Assembly: GCA_029974635.1 (NCBI GenBank)
Contig: JARKQY010000034.1
Location: 1 to 43,374 of the forward strand
DNA from: Bacillota bacterium
GTDB taxonomy: Bacteria; Bacillota; UBA4882; UBA8346
Length of the DNA stretch: 43,374 nucleotides
Direction: 5' to 3'
The translations under genes and the position numbers were made by a program. The notes under the pieces were generated by a model. It worked only from the letters and a program-made list of their open reading frames with translations. It did not search any database and had not been told where the DNA came from. Numbering within the stretch: the stretch's first letter is position 1; each line of letters starts with the position of its first letter. Shown here one piece after another: positions 34,497 through 42,182 of the stretch.

Positions 34497-35579
34497 ATGG
34501 CTTCGAATGTTCTGTTTTCTTCCGTCAAATACGACAGTTACTCTCCCGACGCCACACTTCCGGCAAAATTCGGCAGACTCATTGATACGATGGATATGGC
34601 GGAAACCGTAAAAGATAAATGGACTGTGATTAAAATGCACCTGGGGAGGAATATCGGCTATTCGACCATACATCCCATGTTTGTCAAAATACTGGTGGAT
34701 AAATTAACCGGATATGGCGCAAAAGTGTATATCTCCGATCAAGAAGTGGCCGGAGCGAAAAACCGGGGATATACCGAGGATTATCTGGGAGTCCCTATTA
34801 TCCCGGCTTGTGGCGTAACCGGTAAATACTACTTTGAAAAGAAGGTCGACTTTAAGACCTTTAAGAACATTGATATTGCAGGAAACATCAATGATGCGGA
34901 AGCAATGATTGTATTGTCTCATGTAAAAGGCCATGGCGCTTGCGGTTATGGCGGTGCCTGCAAGAATATCGCCATGGGTTGCGTGACTGACCGGACAAGA
35001 CAACAACTCCATGCCTTGGAGGGTGGCATCGACTGGGATGAAAATCTATGCAGCCACTGTGAACTGTGTATTACCAACTGCAATCATCATGCCAACAGCT
35101 TTGATGAAAATGGGAAATACAACATATTCTTTCATCACTGCACATTCTGCCAGCATTGCGTAAAAGTCTGCCCAACCTCGGCCATTAAAATGAATGCCGG
35201 CCGTTTCAATGACTTTCAGACCGGCATGGCCATATGCACTGATGAAGTATTAAACATTTTCAAACCCGGCAACGTTTTTTATATTAATTTTTTAACCAAT
35301 ATCACCGCGTTATGCGATTGTTGGGGATTTACCACCCCTTCCCTGGTGCCGGATATTGGAGTCATGGCTTCAAGAGATATCATCGCCATCGAACGGGCGT
35401 GTCTTGACGCAATCAAGACTGACGATCTTCTCCTCTCCGGAGTCCCTCAGGGAGTCGAATTGGGCGATTCGGGGCACCTGCTTGAACGGCTCCATCATAA
35501 GAATCCGTTTATTCAATTAGAACAGTTGGAAAAGCGGAACTTGGGAACACAGGAGTACACGATCCAGGAAATAAAATGA
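34497..35579 (+). CDS. DUF362 domain 4Fe-4S protein
   Basis: A 360-residue DUF362-type protein with two ferredoxin-like clusters: CSHCELCITNC (C185, C188, C191, C195) and CTFCQHCVKVCP (C215, C218, C221, C225). The N-terminal KWTVIKMHLG and HVKGHGACGYGGACKNIAMG segments are family features. Members are presumed electron carriers or iron-sulfur enzymes, often near reductases; no reaction is assigned. ATG at 34497 has AGGAGGG 7 bases upstream. It is transcribed towards the activase operon but on the opposite strand, so a link with it is only suggestive. Confidence 0.85.
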   Translation: MASNVLFSSVKYDSYSPDATLPAKFGRLIDTMDMAETVKDKWTVIKMHLGRNIGYSTIHPMFVKILVDKLTGYGAKVYISDQEVAGAKNRGYTEDYLGVPIIPACGVTGKYYFEKKVDFKTFKNIDIAGNINDAEAMIVLSHVKGHGACGYGGACKNIAMGCVTDRTRQQLHALEGGIDWDENLCSHCELCITNCNHHANSFDENGKYNIFFHHCTFCQHCVKVCPTSAIKMNAGRFNDFQTGMAICTDEVLNIFKPGNVFYINFLTNITALCDCWGFTTPSLVPDIGVMASRDIIAIERACLDAIKTDDLLLSGVPQGVELGDSGHLLERLHHKNPFIQLEQLEKRNLGTQEYTIQEIK

Positions 35580-35602
35580 AAAAGGGATTTTCTTCCTTTT
35601 TT
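35579..35602 (+). terminator. Possible intrinsic terminator after DUF362 gene
   Basis: AAAAAGG (35579-35585) pairs with CCTTTTT (35595-35601), ending in a T-run. It is weak in GC content but immediately follows the stop codon. Confidence 0.5.
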
Positions 35603-35752
35603 CACAAGAATAAAAGGTATTCCGAAGGTTTAAACTAAGTTTGTAAAACTTACTAATTCGGCACAGGCGAATCACTTAAGCAAAGCGTCTCTCCGCCATT
35701 TCTAAATGCAGTTTTTCGCATAACGCTCTGCTAGGTATTAAATGGATATAAA

Positions 35753-36217
35753 ATGAAAATACAATTTGAATCGGTAAACGAGTTTGGCCGGGGAGCCATT
35801 GCAGGTTCATTAAGTGCCATAGTTATTTGTTTGTTTTTAGAACTCTTGGAATTAATGGGTTTGGCTAAACATTGTTGGCTTTTTATGGCAGGGCAAGCGG
35901 TTATGCAGTTTCAGCATGTTCTCTTGCCAGTGGCTTTGGCTTTCCTGATTCATATTGGTGTTGGTGTTTTTTGGGGCGTAATCATCGCCTTTCTTTTTAC
36001 AAAGGTTTTTACAGACCGGTATCACATTCTTAAAGGATTGGCCATCGGGGCAGCTATATTCTTTTTTCACTTGGGACTTTTAAGCCAGGTTCTGAACTAT
36101 CCTCCTGCGCTAAGGAACGACATAGTAACTATTTTTTTTATTTTTCTTAGTTATTTGCTATATGGCGCTTTAACCGCCATCATTATTAAGAAAATACCCG
36201 CAAAGGAATCCGGTTAG
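35753..36217 (+). CDS. Membrane protein of unknown function
   Basis: A 154-residue protein with four hydrophobic segments (about 14-36, 55-83, 91-112 and 122-147), a Gly/His-containing second segment (LIHIGVGVFWGVIIAF) and a basic end. No family recognised. Start at ATG 35753 has only a weak GGAT upstream. It lies 173 bases after the DUF362 gene and is convergent with the activase gene. Related small membrane proteins occur in many Bacillota, without known function. Confidence 0.65.
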   Translation: MKIQFESVNEFGRGAIAGSLSAIVICLFLELLELMGLAKHCWLFMAGQAVMQFQHVLLPVALAFLIHIGVGVFWGVIIAFLFTKVFTDRYHILKGLAIGAAIFFFHLGLLSQVLNYPPALRNDIVTIFFIFLSYLLYGALTAIIIKKIPAKESG

Positions 36218-36305
36218 GGAGGTTTTCAACAAAACAGGCAGATATTCTTCTGATAGGGGGCTTTTTTTAATAAATGATATTACTATGGGAGCAATGGATT
36301 TATTT

Positions 36306-37304
36306 TCAACTACAAGCCGCTTCAGTTAAATAACCCGGTGGCGAATACGAGATTTCATTCGTCCATTTCCCGCATTTATCGCCCCAGCGGGCAATAACCG
36401 TATCTTCCCTGGTTACTTCAATCACTTCGCACGCATTCGGACAGCCGTTGCAATCAAATGTCTTCGGAACAAAGTTGACATCGGTGATCTCAAAACCGGA
36501 AAAACGGGTTTGATAACCATTTTTTTCGAGATAATCCTTGGCTAATAAAGCGGCGCCGATGGCTCCCATTACATTGTAGTATCTAGGAATGATGATTTCA
36601 TGCCGTAACTCTTTTTTAAAGGCCGCAATAATGCCGACGTTTGCCGCTACTCCTCCCTGGAATAGATACGGAGGAGTCAAGGTTTTACCACGGCCGAGAT
36701 TATTTATATAATTCCTTACCAGCGCCTCACAAAGTCCTTTAATAATATCACCCTTTGAAAAACCGAATTGCTGTTTGGCGATCATGTCGGATTCCGCGAA
36801 AACAGTGCATCGTCCTGCGATACGGGTGTCTTTGGTGGAAGTTAAGGCTAACTCCCCGAATTGTTCAATCGGCACCTTAAGCCGTTCCGCTTGATGATCC
36901 AAAAAAGATCCTGTCCCGGCAGCGCAAACAGTGTTCATGGCAAAATCTACAATCATCCCGTTTTTGATCAGAATTATCTTCGAATCTTGCCCGCCGATTT
37001 CAAAAATGGTTCTCGTGTCCGGATAAAAATGAATAGCTGCTGTTGCATGGGCGGTGATTTCATTTTTAATGATGTCTGCTCCCGTAATGATTCCGGCTAA
37101 TTGCCGGCCGCTGCCCGTAGTTCCGACCCCGGCAACCTCCAGATTTTGGAGGTCACGGGCTATTTCTTTCATTGCATTTTTGATGCATTCCATCGGTTGG
37201 CCGTTAGTCCGAATATACTTGGATGATAATACTTCACTAGCTTCATTCAAGGCGATAATATTTGTACTGACGGAGCCCACATCGATTCCCAGGTATGTTT
37301 TCAT
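36306..37304 (-). CDS. Acyl-CoA dehydratase activase (HgdC/BadF-type ATPase)
   Basis: An ASKHA-fold ATPase that injects one electron, with ATP hydrolysis, into a double-cubane or 2-hydroxyacyl-CoA dehydratase-type partner. The 332-residue product has GIDVGSVSTN, GTTGSGRQLA and IGGQDSK. The bridging-cluster cysteines are C127 (TVCAAGTGSF) and C166 (GRCTVFAESD), positions that match the characterised HgdC. An extra C-terminal segment of about 70 residues carries CNGCPNAC and a later Cys (C285, C288, C292, C311), which may bind another cluster. It is the last gene of the TetR operon, 15 bases after the COG3581-type gene. In many relatives all three parts are fused in one long protein; here they are separate. 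Confidence 0.9.
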   Translation of the reverse strand: MKTYLGIDVGSVSTNIIALNEASEVLSSKYIRTNGQPMECIKNAMKEIARDLQNLEVAGVGTTGSGRQLAGIITGADIIKNEITAHATAAIHFYPDTRTIFEIGGQDSKIILIKNGMIVDFAMNTVCAAGTGSFLDHQAERLKVPIEQFGELALTSTKDTRIAGRCTVFAESDMIAKQQFGFSKGDIIKGLCEALVRNYINNLGRGKTLTPPYLFQGGVAANVGIIAAFKKELRHEIIIPRYYNVMGAIGAALLAKDYLEKNGYQTRFSGFEITDVNFVPKTFDCNGCPNACEVIEVTREDTVIARWGDKCGKWTNEISYSPPGYLTEAACS

Positions 37305-37319
37305 GGTTATCCCACCTAC

Positions 37320-38408
37320 TTATCCAGCTTTTTGCAGCTTATGATTCCTAACTAAATCAACAAACGCTTCCAAACGGGTCAGGGTATTCGCCGCTCCGGA
37401 CTGCTCATCAATGGCCAGTGTTAAAATGGGCATATCCAAATCGATGGATATTTTGGGAATCAGACTTTGGGTGATCAATTCCGGCAAACATGCAAATGGC
37501 ATCAGATGAACAATACCATCAAAGCCTTGTTCTTTATAATGAATCATATGTCCGATATTATGAATTTCGTGGCCACCAATACCCATTTCCATGTATTTTT
37601 TACTATTTTTAATAATTGCCGTATCCGATTTCTTGATAAATCGCGGTAAAGCATGGTCTACCCATTCCGAGACGTATAAAGAACGGGTGACTTCGCAACC
37701 AAGTTTATTAAGTAACGCAGCGATTCCCGTGTTAATCGAGGATTCAATGACTACGTATATTTCTCCAACTATCCCGATACGGACTTTCTGGCTTTCCGGC
37801 GGTTCATGAACCGGGATTGAGCTGAATAGCATTTCTCCTTCTCGTTGCAAACATTGAACATCTTTAACCGTATTTGCTGCTTTTGCAAATTTTTGGCGCA
37901 TTATCTCAAAAGCTTTCGCAAAAGCTCCTTGTTCCAATTCGTAAGCTTGTTTAATTTCCATAAATTTTTGAAGAGAGTCAATGGCATGGGCTAGTTGATA
38001 TGAAGTATAAATTGCTCTGATAAGCTGTAAAAATGATTTATGATTTTTAATCATTCGAAGTCTTTCCAAGAATAGTTTCGGATAATGATAAATATCATCA
38101 AATACAATCATATCGACATGATACCCCAGATTTCGCAGTGTTTTAAGATGGATTTCACTATATAACCCGGCCCGGCAAGGTCCATGTCCACCGGAAGTAA
38201 TGATTGTATCCGCTCCTAACTCAAGCGACTCAATATACGAACCAAGCAGGACTTTATACGGAAAGCAAGCAAATTCCGGGCTGTATTTGACCCCCAGGTT
38301 AATCGTGCGCTGTGTCGGACGCGGCGGCATAATTACTTCATGGTCCAAAAGTTGTAGCAGTTTTTGATAAATTATCGTTGAACCCATATACGGAAAGGTT
38401 AACTTCAT
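37320..38408 (-). CDS. COG3581-type HgdB-like protein
   Basis: A 362-residue protein of the DUF2229/COG3581 group, related to the HgdB/BcrB-type subunits of 2-hydroxyacyl-CoA dehydratases. Likely cluster ligands are C48 (SPEFACFPYK), C78 (SGGHGPCRAG) and the Cys of MPFACLPEL. IGIVGEIYVVIE opens the second domain. It likely binds an iron-sulfur cluster reduced by the activase encoded next. The ATG at 38408 has AAGGAG about 10 bases upstream; a longer frame starting at 38444 would overlap the preceding gene. The substrate is unknown. Confidence 0.85.
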   Translation of the reverse strand: MKLTFPYMGSTIIYQKLLQLLDHEVIMPPRPTQRTINLGVKYSPEFACFPYKVLLGSYIESLELGADTIITSGGHGPCRAGLYSEIHLKTLRNLGYHVDMIVFDDIYHYPKLFLERLRMIKNHKSFLQLIRAIYTSYQLAHAIDSLQKFMEIKQAYELEQGAFAKAFEIMRQKFAKAANTVKDVQCLQREGEMLFSSIPVHEPPESQKVRIGIVGEIYVVIESSINTGIAALLNKLGCEVTRSLYVSEWVDHALPRFIKKSDTAIIKNSKKYMEMGIGGHEIHNIGHMIHYKEQGFDGIVHLMPFACLPELITQSLIPKISIDLDMPILTLAIDEQSGAANTLTRLEAFVDLVRNHKLQKAG

Positions 38409-38415
38409 TTCCAAC

Positions 38416-39405
38416 TTACTCCTTAAAGTTCTTACTTTTAGCAATCATATCGATAAATGCTTCCACTCTGGTTTGCAAATGGCTTTCCCCGGTATGCTCA
38501 TCCACTCTAACCGTCATAAAAGGTTTTGGGCTTTGGCTGAAGTTAATTTCTAAAATTTTACCCAGAAAAGAATCGGGGCCACAACCAAAGGCTGTTACAT
38601 GAATGATTCCGTCGATGGTAGCGTCACGAAAAAACTGGTGAGCGCTGGCCAATAATTTATTGGAAAAGGCCCAAAATAATCGTTTTTTATACCCGCGAAG
38701 CTGCCGGTCGATTTCACCCTGCTCCAGCATTTCAAAGGTTACGGTATTGGCGCCAAGCTTATATAATCTACTTATTATATCCATACCAAGTATATCGTCG
38801 TATACATTATAAACGTAACCGATGACCCCGATTTTAATCGGAAGATCGCTTTGCAAGGCGGGTTTTCCGGTAAATACCTTCCCATTAGCCGTTTGACAAT
38901 TGTACCGCTCCAAAACACAGTACTTTCGAAATTCCAGCCATTTTTTCCGGCCGGTTTGAACCGCATTTTTTATCTTACGATAGTTTGAAGTAAATAATTT
39001 CCCAATTTCGAGATACTCTTTCATACAGGCGATATTTTCGTGTTTGACATTCAGATGATGAGTCACCATTTTCGAAGTCAAGTCCGGAATTGTATGTTTC
39101 AACATATCCGGTAGTCCCAAAAATTTGGGACAAAATACATCCCCTTTTCTGATTGAGACAAATCGTGGAATATATATCCAGTCAACTCCTTGATCGAGCA
39201 ATTCCAAAACATGGCCGGTATAAATTTTCATCGGAGCGCAGATTTCAGGCACCGAATATCGGATCCCCTTGTTTAAAATCGCTTTGGTTGTCGGCCCGGT
39301 CTCAATAACCTCTAAACCCAACTCTTCAAAGAAGGGCTTCCAAAAACTGCGATAGTATGAGTGCATTAATGCCGTTGGAAGGCCAATACGTGCTGCCGTC
39401 AACAA
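38416..39405 (-). CDS. COG3580-type HgdB-like protein
   Basis: A 329-residue protein of the COG3580/DUF2229 group, homologous to the partner gene downstream. Likely cluster cysteines are C56 (VPEICAPMK), C92 (VFCPKFLGLP) and C275 (AFGCGPDSFL). The second domain starts with IGVIGYVYNVYDD. The start is TTG at 39405 (or the adjacent TTG at 39402), after AGAGG. It lies 22 bases after tetR and 7 bases before the COG3581-type gene. In other genomes this is the N- or C-terminal part of one very long activase-related protein. Together with COG3581 it may form a heterodimer carrying the active iron-sulfur site. Confidence 0.85.
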   Translation of the reverse strand: MLTAARIGLPTALMHSYYRSFWKPFFEELGLEVIETGPTTKAILNKGIRYSVPEICAPMKIYTGHVLELLDQGVDWIYIPRFVSIRKGDVFCPKFLGLPDMLKHTIPDLTSKMVTHHLNVKHENIACMKEYLEIGKLFTSNYRKIKNAVQTGRKKWLEFRKYCVLERYNCQTANGKVFTGKPALQSDLPIKIGVIGYVYNVYDDILGMDIISRLYKLGANTVTFEMLEQGEIDRQLRGYKKRLFWAFSNKLLASAHQFFRDATIDGIIHVTAFGCGPDSFLGKILEINFSQSPKPFMTVRVDEHTGESHLQTRVEAFIDMIAKSKNFKE

Positions 39406-39427
39406 TTATCATCCTCTTTGGAAGTTG

Positions 39428-40042
39428 TTAGTTTTTCGCAACAGTCTCGTCGATCAATTCTATAATATCGTTAAGTTCGGTCTCCATCTCACCGGGTTTA
39501 AATTCAACCTGTAATAAATACCGCTGGATGACAAACGATATTAAAGTACCGGCAATAATTCGCAAAATTACCCGGGCTTTATCTTCGGATACCCGCATTT
39601 TGGCTATGATAATCCGATAAACACTGTCAATAATTTCATTAGCTTTGGGGTATATAATTTGCTGGGCCGTAGAAAGCAGTTCTTCGTTATATTGCATTTC
39701 AATTAACAGTATTTTGACTAACTCAAAATTTCTCTCAAGAAACTGCATCCGCTCCGTCAAAATCGATTTCAAAAATTCCTTAACCGGGTAATCTTTAGCC
39801 ATTTCAATATTTTTAATCATGGGAATCAGCGAAATATTCTCGAAAATCTGTTCTATGGCCAGGTTGCCGATTTGCCGCAAAAGATTTTCCTTGTCTCGAA
39901 AATATTTAAATATGATGGTCTCCGATAATCCAATCTCTTTGGCGATTAAAGCGGTGGTTGTTGCGTTAAACCCATTCACCGAGATGAGTTTAATTGCGGC
40001 GTCGATAATTTTTTGTTTGGTTAATTCTTGTTTTTTTCCCAT
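39428..40042 (-). CDS. TetR-family transcriptional regulator
   Basis: A 204-residue repressor. The N-terminal HTH is typical (KQKIIDAAIKLISVNGFNATTTALIAKEIGLSETIIFKYF reads in family order, about residues 9-48), and a helical ligand-binding domain follows. ATG at 40042 is preceded by GGGAG. It is the first gene of the operon with the two HgdB-like proteins and the activase. A perfect 28-base palindrome sits between its promoter and start, so autorepression is very likely. The inducer may be a CoA thioester or acid handled by the operon; this is inference. Confidence 0.9.
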   Translation of the reverse strand: MGKKQELTKQKIIDAAIKLISVNGFNATTTALIAKEIGLSETIIFKYFRDKENLLRQIGNLAIEQIFENISLIPMIKNIEMAKDYPVKEFLKSILTERMQFLERNFELVKILLIEMQYNEELLSTAQQIIYPKANEIIDSVYRIIIAKMRVSEDKARVILRIIAGTLISFVIQRYLLQVEFKPGEMETELNDIIELIDETVAKN

Positions 40043-40057
40043 TATCAGTTGCTCCCA

Positions 40058-40085
40058 AAAAGTTAGTAATTAATTACTAACTTTT
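40058..40085 (-). promoter_or_regulatory. TetR operator, perfect 28-base palindrome
   Basis: Half-site AAAAGTTAGTAATT (40058-40071) is followed directly by its exact reverse complement (40072-40085). It starts about six bases after the -10 box and covers the transcription start region. Confidence 0.8.
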
Positions 40086-40091
40086 AATAAC

Positions 40092-40120
40092 ATATTATTC
40101 CTCAAAAATGAATTTGTCAA
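40092..40120 (-). promoter_or_regulatory. Sigma-A promoter of the tetR-activase operon
   Basis: On the minus strand a perfect TTGACA (40120-40115) and TAATAT (40097-40092) are separated by 17 bases. The operator begins immediately downstream. Confidence 0.75.
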
Positions 40121-40154
40121 TCCTAGTTTAAAGATTTTTAATGGAATATGACGG

Positions 40155-41207
40155 TTATTGCCGGGTTTTATCCGGTGCACATCCCAGACCCATGCGGGGA
40201 ACATCTTTTTTCCTTGCTAAGTCTGCTTTACCGTATCCAATAACATCAACGATAATCCGTTCATCAATTCGCCTAACCAAGCTATATGTATAGGGTGTAA
40301 AGTATTTATTCCAAAAGCCGCTCCCCATTGTGTTTATAGATTCAAAATCGACTCCGCACAATGGGTATCCGTTATTTAAAAGCCAGTTCTGAATCGTCGC
40401 CAGCAGCTTGGTTCCGGCACCGGTTTTTCTCGCGTTTTCTAAGACGTAGGCTCCGGTTATGTTCATAATATCCTTATGTTCGGAAATAAATATCTCGGCA
40501 TTTGGTTCTATTCTCATATATCCCACTGGTTTTTCACCTTGATATGCCGCCCACAAATGATGATTATTTCTTGCAAGCCATTCAGCGAGTTCCTGAACCG
40601 GCTCTCGTTCTGTTTTGGGCATAAAAATTGGAGAGTCTTTATAATAACGGATATGCTTTCTATGGATATCAGCTAATATAGGTATGTCACCAATACTTAA
40701 TTTACGAATCATGACGGTTGTGTTTTTAGAATGCATTGGTAATGTCTCGCGAATCGCATCAACACAACGCATACCAAATCCCTGCCAAAACCATAATTCT
40801 ATTGTTTCTTTATCATGAGCAAAAAACGTTAGTACATGAGTCATGTAATGCTCCTTAACCCATGTTTCGGCGGCATATCGGTATAATTCCTGATATACGG
40901 GAATTCGACATTCCTTTTTTACCCCATGTCCATACAACGGACTATAGATTCCTTTACATTTGCCGAAAAGCTCCCCAACCTCAAATCCGGCAATAAAACC
41001 GAGCAATTCGCCGCAACAAACAGCCATAACTCCGGTTCCATTTATCAATAGGCTTCGAATGGAGTCTTTCAGCGGGTTGAGGAATTCTTTATCTTCCGGC
41101 AAAAAGGAGACAGCCATTTTTTCTTCGTTATATTCCGCCATTACCAAAGCCAGCGCTGCATCTAGATAATTTTCATTTAATGGTTCATATTGAAATTCAT
41201 GTTTCAC
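40155..41207 (-). CDS. Protein with two GNAT domains
   Basis: A 350-residue protein built of two GNAT-like halves, about 1-165 and 166-335. The second has GAYVLENARKTGAGTKLLATIQNWL, the acetyl-CoA loop; the first is less conserved and its loop (LFGKCKGIYSPLYGHGVKKE) looks degenerate. Substrate unknown. Start is GTG at 41207 with GAGGTG 7 bases upstream. It is the next gene after the CD3324-type gene on the same strand (85-base gap), and the TetR promoter lies just downstream. Confidence 0.75.
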   Translation of the reverse strand: MKHEFQYEPLNENYLDAALALVMAEYNEEKMAVSFLPEDKEFLNPLKDSIRSLLINGTGVMAVCCGELLGFIAGFEVGELFGKCKGIYSPLYGHGVKKECRIPVYQELYRYAAETWVKEHYMTHVLTFFAHDKETIELWFWQGFGMRCVDAIRETLPMHSKNTTVMIRKLSIGDIPILADIHRKHIRYYKDSPIFMPKTEREPVQELAEWLARNNHHLWAAYQGEKPVGYMRIEPNAEIFISEHKDIMNITGAYVLENARKTGAGTKLLATIQNWLLNNGYPLCGVDFESINTMGSGFWNKYFTPYTYSLVRRIDERIIVDVIGYGKADLARKKDVPRMGLGCAPDKTRQ

Positions 41208-41292
41208 ATATTTTCACCTCTATTTTATAGTCAGCTACGGATTCTGATAAAACTCTTTTTGAAATTTAGCGATTTGCTTCCCCCATTGTTTT

Positions 41293-41616
41293 TCATGCAT
41301 TCTTAACTTTCCTTGTTTTTTCGCTTCGAGATGATCCATCCATATGCCTTGCATCTCTTTGCCCTACTATCTTTTTAATACTGTGTTCCGATAAATGAAA
41401 CTGTTCCGAAAGCTGCTCCATGCTAGCGCCTTTTTGAAACAAATGGATGATTTCGGTGTTCCGTTCAGTGTATTTTTGCCGGGTTCCGTTGACCTGGCCC
41501 CATCCGGAGCGGCTGGTTTCCTTCCGCGGTATATAGACAACCTCTCCTTGGGTATAATCCTGAACTATGTGTAAAAGCCATTCCGGTAATAATTCCTTGG
41601 CGTTTATATATTTCAA
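41293..41616 (-). CDS. CD3324-type small HTH protein
   Basis: A 107-residue protein with YINAKELLPEWLLHIVQDYTQGEVVYIPRK at the start (in family order) and a helix-turn-helix (ASMEQLSEQFHLSEHSIKKIVG, about 65-87). This is the pattern of the CD3324 family and Mor-like DNA-binding proteins. Start is TTG at 41616, five bases after GGAG. It sits behind a structured leader with two terminators, so it is probably attenuated. Target unknown. Confidence 0.75.
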   Translation of the reverse strand: MKYINAKELLPEWLLHIVQDYTQGEVVYIPRKETSRSGWGQVNGTRQKYTERNTEIIHLFQKGASMEQLSEQFHLSEHSIKKIVGQRDARHMDGSSRSEKTRKVKNA

Positions 41617-41643
41617 AACGACTCCACGCTCCTAAAAAAGAGT

Positions 41644-41675
41644 ATAAAAAACCCGCAGTCAATAACCAGCTGCGG
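41644..41675 (-). terminator. Second terminator in the CD3324 leader
   Basis: On the minus strand CCGCAG and CTGCGG (41675-41670 with 41658-41653) pair, followed by GTTTTTTAT. It ends about 28 bases before the start codon of the CD3324-type gene. Confidence 0.7.
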
Positions 41676-41691
41676 ATTCAAATAAAACAAC

Positions 41692-41719
41692 AAAAAAGTA
41701 CGATAACCGGTACCGTACT
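41692..41719 (-). terminator. First terminator in the CD3324 leader
   Basis: On the minus strand AGTACG and CGTACT (41719-41714 with 41702-41697) pair and run into six T residues (41697-41692). Confidence 0.7.
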
Positions 41720-41835
41720 CACAACGCATTTATTTGGCAAAGGGTTATTTTGATAATCCTGCAAAAGGCATACCAAACAAACAGGCATAGAGTTTTAGGC
41801 CTGAATTGAACCGGTAACCTTTTGCGTTTATTCAG

Positions 41836-41871
41836 TTAGGTAAAGGCCACCTCAATTTGAATCGTTATCAT
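41836..41871 (-). CDS. Possible 11-residue leader peptide
   Basis: ATG at 41871 lies 8 bases after GAAAGGGGG and encodes MITIQIEVAFT before a stop at 41836. It is too short to recognise. The ribosome site is strong, and the whole frame lies in the leader of the CD3324-type gene, so it may act as a translated leader. Confidence 0.35.
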   Translation of the reverse strand: MITIQIEVAFT

Positions 41872-41904
41872 GCAAATAACCCCCTTTCTAGTTCAGATAA
41901 GATA

Positions 41905-41934
41905 ATTATAACGCAGTAAAATATTTACAGTCAA
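41905..41934 (-). promoter_or_regulatory. Sigma-A promoter of the structured leader
   Basis: On the minus strand TTGACT (41934-41929) and TATAAT (41910-41905) are separated by 18 bases. Transcription would start near 41898 and run towards the CD3324-type gene. The rest of 41935-42182, before the transposase, is AT-rich and shows no gene. Confidence 0.7.
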
Positions 41935-42182
41935 GATAATAAACAATTATAGTTATTTTTTATATAATATTTATTTTGTTCAGTATTTGGGTCTAGGATC
42001 AACTCACCCTCTTTTGTCTCCTTCTCTTTTTGAAATCTATACATTACCCACATCTAGAAAAGGAGATGGTAAATTCGATCAATTGGATCGGATCGATCAA
42101 ATCAGAATAAAGAGAAATTAAGTAATCACAAGGTTTTCCAATGGTTATTCTCGAATTATAACCGTAAAAATAGGAGAAAACC

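Larger units (their letters stand above)
41690..41898 (-). ncRNA. Candidate structured leader RNA
   Basis: About 210 nucleotides from a strong promoter to the first terminator. A 9-base exact helix (41874-41882 with 41742-41750, extendable by G-T pairs) would hide the ribosome site of a small leader frame. Inside it lies an 8-base helix (41818-41825 with 41761-41768) and a smaller hairpin (CAGGC/GCCTG). No known riboswitch class was recognised. Confidence 0.4.

Noticed and set aside
40018..40040. A-rich stretch at the tetR start as a possible terminator
   Set aside because: There is no stem; the region encodes the Lys-rich N-terminus of TetR.
41940..42182. Left terminal inverted repeat of the IS4 element
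   Set aside because: The right end is outside the window, so no repeat pair can be tested; no match to known IS50-type ends was seen.
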